From: Lentinula raphanica
Taxonomy: Eukaryota; Basidiomycota; Agaricomycetes; Agaricales; Omphalotaceae
DNA length: 64,000 nucleotides
NCBI GenBank assembly: GCA_027919835.1
Contig: JANVFP010000010.1
Span: forward strand, 992,001 to 1,056,000
Direction of reading: 5' to 3'
Below the pieces are notes generated by a model. The model was not told where the DNA came from. It ran no database searches and saw only the letters and a program-made list of their open reading frames with translations. The position numbers and the translations under genes are program-made. Of the stretch, positions 56,800 to 64,000 are shown piece after piece; within the stretch, counting starts at the first letter, position 1, and each line of letters opens with the position of its first letter.

Positions 56800-58491
56800 A
56801 TGACCTCTCGCTCACTTGTTCGTCTTTGCCCACCAACCATGTCTTGCCTTCAACTTGCATATCCCACCTATCCTCCTTTGTCCAACGATCCCCAGCTCCC
56901 TCAGTCTCAATCCAAAATCTCCATATACTCTCTCCTCAATCCTGAACCCGTACAAACATATTCTGAAAGAACCAACATGCCTTCTGTCGCATCCCGTATT
57001 CTTCGGCCCTCCGTGCAAGCATGCAACCTCATCGAGCCTAGCGGACATGAGCCCAAAGGACAGTCTCGCCGAATCAGCAAGTCTTACAGGACATCCCCTT
57101 ATCCCGGCCAACACGAGCGTGCCCGTCAAACCCGACGAACCTCCGTTCGGTTCGCTGGTAACATCGATAACGCAGACCACCAACAAACGCTCTCGAAGGG
57201 CATTCTCGGTTCATATCAGGGTAAAATCTACGTTAAACAAGAAGCCGTTCGACCCAGAGCACAAAGGCCGGTGGTCCAGGCCAAACGAGTGGAAGCTTCG
57301 AAGCCTGTTCGTCTTTCTCCTCCAGAGACCAATGCGTTAGCGCTTTGGATAGCTGATGTACTATATGACACGTTCTCTGACGAACAAGCATTGGGTGAGG
57401 ACGATTTGACCTCACTATATCAATTTGTGTCTTATGTTTGTCTTCAGGATCCAGCAGACCCACGATTATGCCAGTCCTCATAGAAGAGCTCAGATCCCTC
57501 ATACAATCCTGCATTAATCCATCCACCTCGACCCTCTTACTCTCGCTCCATTATATGAGAAAGCTCTTCCCGAACCGCTTCAATTTCCGCTGTTGTCCCG
57601 ATTCCTATCGTGCCCAAGTCCTCTTTCGAGCCTTTTGCCTCGCCCTAATGTTCGCATTCAAATGGCTCGATGACTACACGCAGTCCCTTGGAAGCAACAT
57701 CCCAAAAACGAACGTGGAATTTTGGAGGTTGAAGCGTGCGGATCCAAAGAAATATCGTACTTGCTGGTCAGTGTTAGCTCATTCAATGGATCGTACTGTT
57801 CTCTGACTAATCTTGATTCGGTTTCAGGGTAGACTTCATGGGCATGTCACTTGCTGAAGTCAAGAAGGTTGAGATATGCGGTTTGAAAAGACTCGATTGG
57901 AATATAGCGGTGTCTACGTCAGAGTGGTACTTCTGGCTCGAGGATCTTCGTCTCCATACCGATGTGCAATCGGAGAGACCAGGGTACCAAATTGTTTCCG
58001 GTCTTATTCGTGGTGCCCAACTCGCTCTATGTCGAAGTTCGCCAGATGCACCCTTCATGTCTCCTCGTCAGCACGAGTCCCCTACTTCATCAGAGTCCCA
58101 GCAACAATTGGAAGATTCATTGTTTGCAGGGATTCCCGTTGTTCCGCAGTGGAGCATCGTACCGAACGTTCTTCTTGAAGAACCGACAATCGTACATACC
58201 GCCGAACTTCGATCGCCCGAGGACGAGGTCGTTCATCGACCTGCAAAGTCTGTTGGTATGATCAGTGCGCCTGGCTCCCATTTGGCGACCTATCAACGGA
58301 GAGATCTAAAAGGCTTGAGCTACTCCGACGAATCGCAGGATCCCGACTCGAAGTATCTCCCGACAAATCAAGATACTTTCACTGTCATTGTGCAGCATCC
58401 ACTACCCACTTACCAATATCAAACCACCTTCACTCCCTTCTTTCTTGATCCCCGACGTATATACGACTTTCAGAGCGCAGTGTACCATTGA
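56800..58491 (+). CDS. PHO80-type cyclin (Pcl family)
   Basis: Regulatory subunit of a Pho85-like cyclin-dependent kinase. Exons 56800-57394, 57448-57766 and 57828-58491 give 525 aa from the first ATG; a start at 56839 would give 512 aa. The N-terminal ~185 residues are Pro/Ser/Arg-rich and disordered. The cyclin box runs from ETNALALWIADVLYDTF through MPVLIEELRSLIQSCINPSTSTLLLSLHYMRKLF, YRAQVLFRAFCLALMFAFKWLDD and MGMSLAEVKKVEICGLKRLDWNIAVSTSEWYFWL, which is the typical end of the PHO80 group. The C-terminal tail is long and unconserved. The first intron uses a GTGAGG donor inside QALG, needed to reach SSRPTIMPVL. Which Pcl subgroup it belongs to is not clear. Confidence 0.86.
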
Positions 58492-58717
58492 TATGACCAG
58501 TAGAATCCACACTATACAATCATCTATACCCACATCATTATGAGTCCGACCACAGTCGGTAAACCGAATGAGCTTCGATGGTGTTCGATTTGACTAAGGC
58601 CCGAGCGCTTAAGCACGTGCAATAGCGGGTGAAGCTGACGCGCAAACAGCTTCAACTTACCTTTCTTCTCTACTCTTCATACATCTTATACCGTACATTC
58701 AAACGACATCAGTAACC

Positions 58718-61700
58718 ATGAGCAATCTACCATCTTCCGCAAGTATGGACGTTGACGAGACGGCCATCGATGAAGGTTTATACTCACGTCAGCTGTACGT
58801 CGAATTTTTTGGGGGGTCCTTGTGTTCGATCTAACTATTCAACGCTTCAGATACGTGCTAGGGCACGAAGGTATGTTCAGAGTAATACTGCAGACTTAAC
58901 TTGACATTCGATCTAGCAATGAAGAGGATGGCAGCCTCAAATGTACTCATAGTCGGGATGCAGGGTCTCGGTGTCGAAATAGGTCGCGTCTTTGTCATTA
59001 TCTCGTCTTTCATCAAGTCGCTTACTTCCTTACAGCAAAAGATATTGTTCTCGCTGGTGTAAAGTCCGTCACTGTATATGATCCAGAGCCAGTTAAGATC
59101 GAGGATTTGAGCTCTCAGGTAAACGTGCTACCAACTATCAAAACGCGAATCCGCTAACGCTTGCACAGTTTTTCTTGCGGGAAGAAGATATCGGAAAGCC
59201 TCGTGCAGAGGTCACAGTCCCTAGATTGGCAGAATTGAATGCGTATGTCCCAGTCCGCAACTTAGGAGGGCAAGCCGGGCAAGAGATCACGGTAGATCTA
59301 GTGAAAGGTTTTCAAGTGCGTTACCTATTGATTCTCAAATAACATACGCTCATAGGAACGCCGTAGGTCGTCGTTCTTTGTAATGCCCCATATCACAAAC
59401 AACTGGAGATCAATGACTGGACTCATCAAAACGATGTACCCTTCATCGCCGCCGAAACCCGAGGACTTTTTGGGTAACACTATTCATTTGCACAGGCTGT
59501 TCATATTGTCTAATTTCAACAACTCCAGATCGGTTTTCAATGATTTCGGTGGTAAGTTCACCTGCGTAGATCCAACCGGAGAGCAGCCTTTGTCAGGCAT
59601 GGTCGTGTCTATTGATAAGGTCCGTCCTGGAGACCTTACTATGCGTGTTCATCTTTGCCATGAATGACCATCCATCTCTAGGATCAAGAGGGTCTCGTTA
59701 CATGCCTTGACGAAACACGACATGGACTCGAGGATGGCGATTTTGTGACGTTCTCAGAAGTTCAGGGAATGACAGAATTGAATGGTTGCGAGCCGCGCAA
59801 GATCTCAGTCAAGGGTCCCTACACATTCACGATTGGCGATACCACAGGCCTAGGAGACTACGTCCGAGGTGGAATCTTCACTCAAGTCAAGATGCCTAAG
59901 ATTCTCGAATTCGTAAGCTTCGACCATCAAACTCCTTCATTGTTACTGACAACATAGCTTAGAAATCGCTCAGAGAATCCCTACAGAGCCCCGAATTCTT
60001 CATCACCGATTTCGCCAAATTCGACCGGCCTTCATCGCTCCATGCAGGTTTCCAGGCACTTTCTGAATTCCACGCACAGCATAAGCGATTCCCTAAGCCT
60101 CTCAATGATCAAGATGCTGCTGCGGTCGTGGCTATCGCCAAGAAAATCGATTCTGATGCGGACGAGAAGATTGTCTCTCAGCTTGCCTATCAGGCCACTG
60201 GTGACCTTTCGCCAGTGATCGCGGTCATTGGCGCATTCGTAGCTCAGGAGGTTCTCAAGGCCTGTTCTGCCAAGTTCCATCCTATGCAGCAGCACATGTA
60301 TTTCGATTCCCTCGAATCACTTCCTGATGTCCTCCCCTCTGAGGCAGAATGTCAGCCTACAGGGTCCCGGTACGACGGACAAATTGCTGTCTTCGGAAAG
60401 ACGTTCCAGGAAAAGATTGCTAATCACCGTCAATTCCTGGTTGGTTCTGGTGCTATCGGTTGTGAAATGCTCAAAAACTGGAGCATGATGGGAATCGCCA
60501 CTGGTCCTAAGGGCGCTATACAAGTCACTGATCTTGATACCATCGAGAAGAGTAATTTGAACAGACAGTTCTTGTTCAGAGCCAAGGACCTTGGTCGGTT
60601 CAAGGCTGAGGTCGCTGCCTCAGTCGTCTCGGAGATGAACAGGGATTTGACGGGGAAAATAACGACAAGACAAGATGCTGTAGGCCCGGACACGGAAGGT
60701 AACATTGCACATCAATTAGAGACTGCTCAGTGACTAATGTCTAGCACAGATATCTATAATGATGACTTCTTCAATCACATCGATGGTGTGACAAATGCCT
60801 TGGACAACGTGAAAGCTCGTGAGTTTGCAGTCTTTCACCTCCAACATAATGTGTTCGTATTCATCAATCCGTTCTAGGACTCTACATGGACCAACGCTGC
60901 GTCTTCTATGAGAAGCCTTTGATCGACTCTGGTACTCTTGGAACAAAAGGGAACGTCCAAGTCGTGATTCCGCATCTTACGGAATCCTATTCCTCCTCAC
61001 AAGACCCACCTGAAAAGGAAACTCCGTCTTGCACTATCAAGAATTTCCCGAATGCAATCGCGCATACGATCGAGGTAAGTGTGAACAGCTAATTTACAGA
61101 TCTTGTCTCAAGTCGAACTCTCACAGTGGAGTCGGACTGCGTTCGACGATCTGTTCGTGAAGCCCGCTCAAGCAGTTAACTCGTATCTCTCTGAACCCGA
61201 CTATCTTGAGAAGACGCTGAAATACTCTGGACAACAGAAAGAACAAGTCGAGCAGCTAGTTTCATACTTGGTCACGAACAAACCTCTGACATTCGAGGAG
61301 TGTATCGTCTGGGCTCGCCTACAGTTTGAGGAAAGATATAATAACGAAATTCGTCAGTTGTTGTACAGTCTACCGAAGGATGCTGTTGCGAGTAACGGTC
61401 AGCCATTCTGGAGTGGGCCTAAACGCGCTCCGGATCCTATCACATTCAATTCGAATGATGTACGTTGACTCGTTACAAGTTTTTGGGTGAATTGCGGCTC
61501 TAATTCTCCATGTTCAGCCTCTCCACCTTTCTTATATCATCGCAGCTGCTAACCTTCACGCTTATAATTACGGCCTCAAGGGAGAGACGGACCCCAATGT
61601 CTATCGAAAGATAGCTGATTCTGTCATCGTCCCCGAGTTCACTCCAAGGAGTGGTGTGAAGGTTCAGATCAACGACAACGACCCCGTTGCCCAGAACGAA

Positions 61701-62619
61701 GGAGGTGCGCCAGCTGGTATGTTTTGTTCATTTTGACTGCCTGCCCTTGCGTGAAATTTCATATTTTCTGCTTTAGACGAGCTTACGGAACTTACCGCCC
61801 AGCTTCCTGCGCCATCTTCATTGGCTGGATATCGCCTGAACCCGGTTGAATTTGAGAAAGACGATGACACGAATCACCACATAGATTTCATCACCGCGGC
61901 ATCCAATCTTCGTGCTACGAACTACAGTATCACTCCTGCTGACAGACACACGACGAAGCAAATTGCCGGCAAAATCATTCCCGCTATCGCGACTACTACA
62001 TCACTAGTGACTGGTCTTGCTTGCCTCGAGCTTTACAAGGTAAGTCATTCTGTTGGGTTTATAGAACTTGTACTCATAGGTCATGTAGATAATCGACGGG
62101 AAGAGGAAGCTTGAGAGCTACAAGAATGGATTTGTGAACATCGCTTTGCCATTCTTTGGTTTCTCAGAACCTATCGCCGCTCCCAAGCACAAGTATAGAT
62201 CCACCGAGTGGACGCTCTGGGATCGCTTCAAGTTTGAGAACGACCCGACCTTGAAGGACATCATAGATTGGTTCCAGAAGGAACACAAGCTAGACGTGGT
62301 AATGGTAAGCTCAGGTGTGAGCATGCTTTGGAGTTCATTTGTTGGGAAGAAGAAGGTATGTCGCCGGTCAAGATTTGCTGGAGCCTCTGTACTCAAACTG
62401 TGCCGTGATAGAGCGAGGAACGTCTGCCGATGAAGTTCAGCAAACTCATGGAGAACGTTAGCAAGAAGCCAATCTCTCCCCATGTGAAAACCCTGACCGT
62501 TGAGGTTATGCTCTTGGACGAAGAAGGGGAAGATGTAGAGGTACCGATTACTGTTCTTTGTATTCGAATCGAGGCTTACCTTTGCTCTATAGGTTCCTTT
62601 CATTGTCGTTGGTATCTAA
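58718..62619 (+). CDS. UBA1: Ubiquitin-activating enzyme E1
   Basis: Activates ubiquitin with ATP and passes it to E2 enzymes. Seventeen exons: 58718-58794, 58851-58870, 58917-58982, 59036-59118, 59169-59315, 59367-59473, 59529-59619, 59682-59912, 59963-60698, 60750-60818, 60878-61074, 61127-61459, 61518-61716, 61777-62040, 62090-62355, 62412-62540 and 62593-62619 (1013 aa). It has the inactive adenylation half ([35 protein letters not shown]), the active half ([34 protein letters not shown]), the catalytic cysteine loop [19 protein letters not shown] (Cys594), [43 protein letters not shown], and the C-terminal ubiquitin-fold domain ending VPFIVVGI. Exon 2 is 20 nt. The length matches yeast Uba1 closely. 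Confidence 0.97.
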
Positions 62620-63523
62620 TGAACAGTAGCTTTCTGTATATCCAACTGATGTATTCACACTTACTCGCTGTATCCTATTCATGACGTTTTCGAAAAATTC
62701 TTTTCCGTTGCATCCAAATATGTATATTACTTATTGGACGTAAGAAAATGTTGACCAAGGTCAAAAATTTACGAACGGGTTGTAAGGAAGGCAAGGATGT
62801 GCGGAAAGAGAGGTAGATTCAGTACCCTACATAGAACGAAGGTCGGAATGGGATTGGAGGAGCTGATACCCTCAAGGGCAAAGGTAAGTATTGACATCAA
62901 ACAGTGCGTACAATGAAACAAGAACAGAGCAAACAAGATAGGAGATGTTTTGGAAGTTTTTTGTTTCAAAGATGTCCCCGGAAAATCATGAAGTGCGTGC
63001 AAAGGAGGACTGTTGTATCAAAGAATATCCAAATGATAGAAAAGCCAACCATGACCACATTAGAATGGAATAAATACCAGGAGGCAAGTGGAGCAGAACT
63101 AGAGGTTAGATAAGAAAACAAGAGTGTCTCGTTATGATGCCGGGAATAATCGTTACGAATATCTGAAAGATACTCGAGGTTGATCTCACCGGCCAATCGA
63201 GGCGATACTAGATGGAACCTATGTCATGGCCATCAACGAAGTGGAGACGAGGAAAACAGTACAGGGAAAACATAAGAACAGCCAATGGTGTCAGTCGATA
63301 TAACACAAGAGGTCGAGTTGCAAATAGAAGACACAAATACACATCACCGATTGGCGAAGATAGACCACCGAGACGCATTATGGCCGCTGAAGGGCCCAAA
63401 CGGGAGACGTATGATATCGATTGCGATGTTTAATGGTTGCTAAAGCGCGGTCTAGGAGGAGCTAAAAAATGCTGGATGCTCCTGTTGAGCAGAAACAGAA
63501 AGACGAAAGAGATGTATGAACGT
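62620..63523. other. Long 3' intergenic region
   Basis: No gene recognised in about 900 bases. It is the 3' flank of UBA1 and of the minus-strand gene entering from the right; it may include long untranslated regions. Confidence 0.35.
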
Positions 63524-64000
63524 TCAAGTTCTCAACCAAGCAGATTGGTAGGCGAGGGTGGGATGAGGCACGAACGCCGGAGCGCTGTAAGCCGGATGTC
63601 CCCAAGTCCCATCCATGTCTCGTTGTACAGGGACGAGCTCGTTGGCAGTCATGCGAAGGTCGCAGCATCGAAAGTCGAATTGAGACTGAGAGTATGAGCG
63701 CATATGATTATATGATTGTTGGATATCCTGATCATGAGAGTAAGACTGCGAACGCGAATGCGAAAATGAAAAGGGTAGTAGCAAGGGAGGAGGACATGGG
63801 TTGTAGACCGGATTTACCGGATGCTGAAGTGAGGGGTATTCGAAGAAAGGACCTGTAGTTGGTAAGGGTTTGACTGCCGCGAACGGGGCATTTGGAAGCC
63901 AATGTTGAGACATATAGGCGATGTCCTGAGTAGGCTGGTGGTGCAAGAGCCCCTGGTATGGCGCTGTGGATACGTTTAGACCAGGCGTTGGCTGGACCGC
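63524..64000 (-). CDS. C-terminal part of an unknown protein (5' partial)
   Basis: The minus strand is open from the right edge of the window (reading AVQPTPGLNVSTAPYQG) to a stop at 63524. The visible ~158 residues are Pro/Ser/Tyr/Gln-rich with SFSHSRSQSYSHDQ and QSYNHMRSYSQSQ patches and a short CCDLRMTANELVPVQRD segment, then an Ala/Pro-rich end. No domain is visible. Such tails are common in fungal transcription factors, but this is only a guess. The stop could also lie in an unspliced intron. Confidence 0.4.
   Translation of the reverse strand, partial: AVQPTPGLNVSTAPYQGLLHHQPTQDIAYMSQHWLPNAPFAAVKPLPTTGPFFEYPSLQHPVNPVYNPCPPPLLLPFSFSHSRSQSYSHDQDIQQSYNHMRSYSQSQFDFRCCDLRMTANELVPVQRDMDGTWGHPAYSAPAFVPHPTLAYQSAWLRT

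Overview
The window reads as nuclear DNA of a mushroom-forming basidiomycete (Agaricomycetes). Genes are close together on both strands and are cut by many short introns, mostly 47-65 nt with GT-AG ends. Fungal-specific FunK1 protein kinases, a group known to be expanded in Agaricomycetes, occur in several copies. The housekeeping genes (Spt20, TAF8, kinesin-8, p24, cactin, UBA1) have fungal architecture. I joined exons by hand by following conserved protein motifs. Every multi-exon model described as complete adds up to a whole number of codons.

Left part (1-7.1 kb): the C-terminal end of an RS-rich splicing-type protein, acetylornithine aminotransferase (arginine synthesis), 5-aminolevulinate synthase (first step of haem synthesis) and TFIID subunit TAF8. 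Next, 7.4-12.8 kb is an accessory block of three FunK1 sequences: a pseudogene, a 5'-deleted copy, and a divergently transcribed short copy. Then come a type II haloacid dehalogenase, the SAGA subunit Spt20 with a very long Q/P-rich tail, tRNA-Gly(GCC) and riboflavin kinase.

Middle part (19.6-29 kb): a second accessory block, bounded by two paralogous genes for small secreted or signal-anchored proteins. Between them are a broken FunK1 copy carrying a 338-bp inverted-repeat transposon, a full-length FunK1 gene (871 aa) and a remnant of the divergent partner. The two FunK1 blocks are related by duplication of a head-to-head gene pair and show stages of decay.

Right part (29-64 kb): a membrane/coiled-coil protein, an LRR protein, a 1756-aa GAS2-domain cytoskeletal protein, peroxisomal acyl-CoA oxidase, a mitochondrial FAD/NAD reductase (Cyc2-like), dihydroorotase, kinesin-8, a p24 cargo receptor, RanBP1, mitochondrial ClpX, cactin, a PHO80-type cyclin and ubiquitin-activating enzyme E1. 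A further gene enters from the right edge on the minus strand. Most of these are unrelated housekeeping genes and form no pathway cluster.

The most interesting material is the FunK1/secreted-protein block with its transposon insertion. In gene structure, two 7-nt micro-exons in ClpX and at least five GC-AG introns stand out. I found no clear new multi-gene system.
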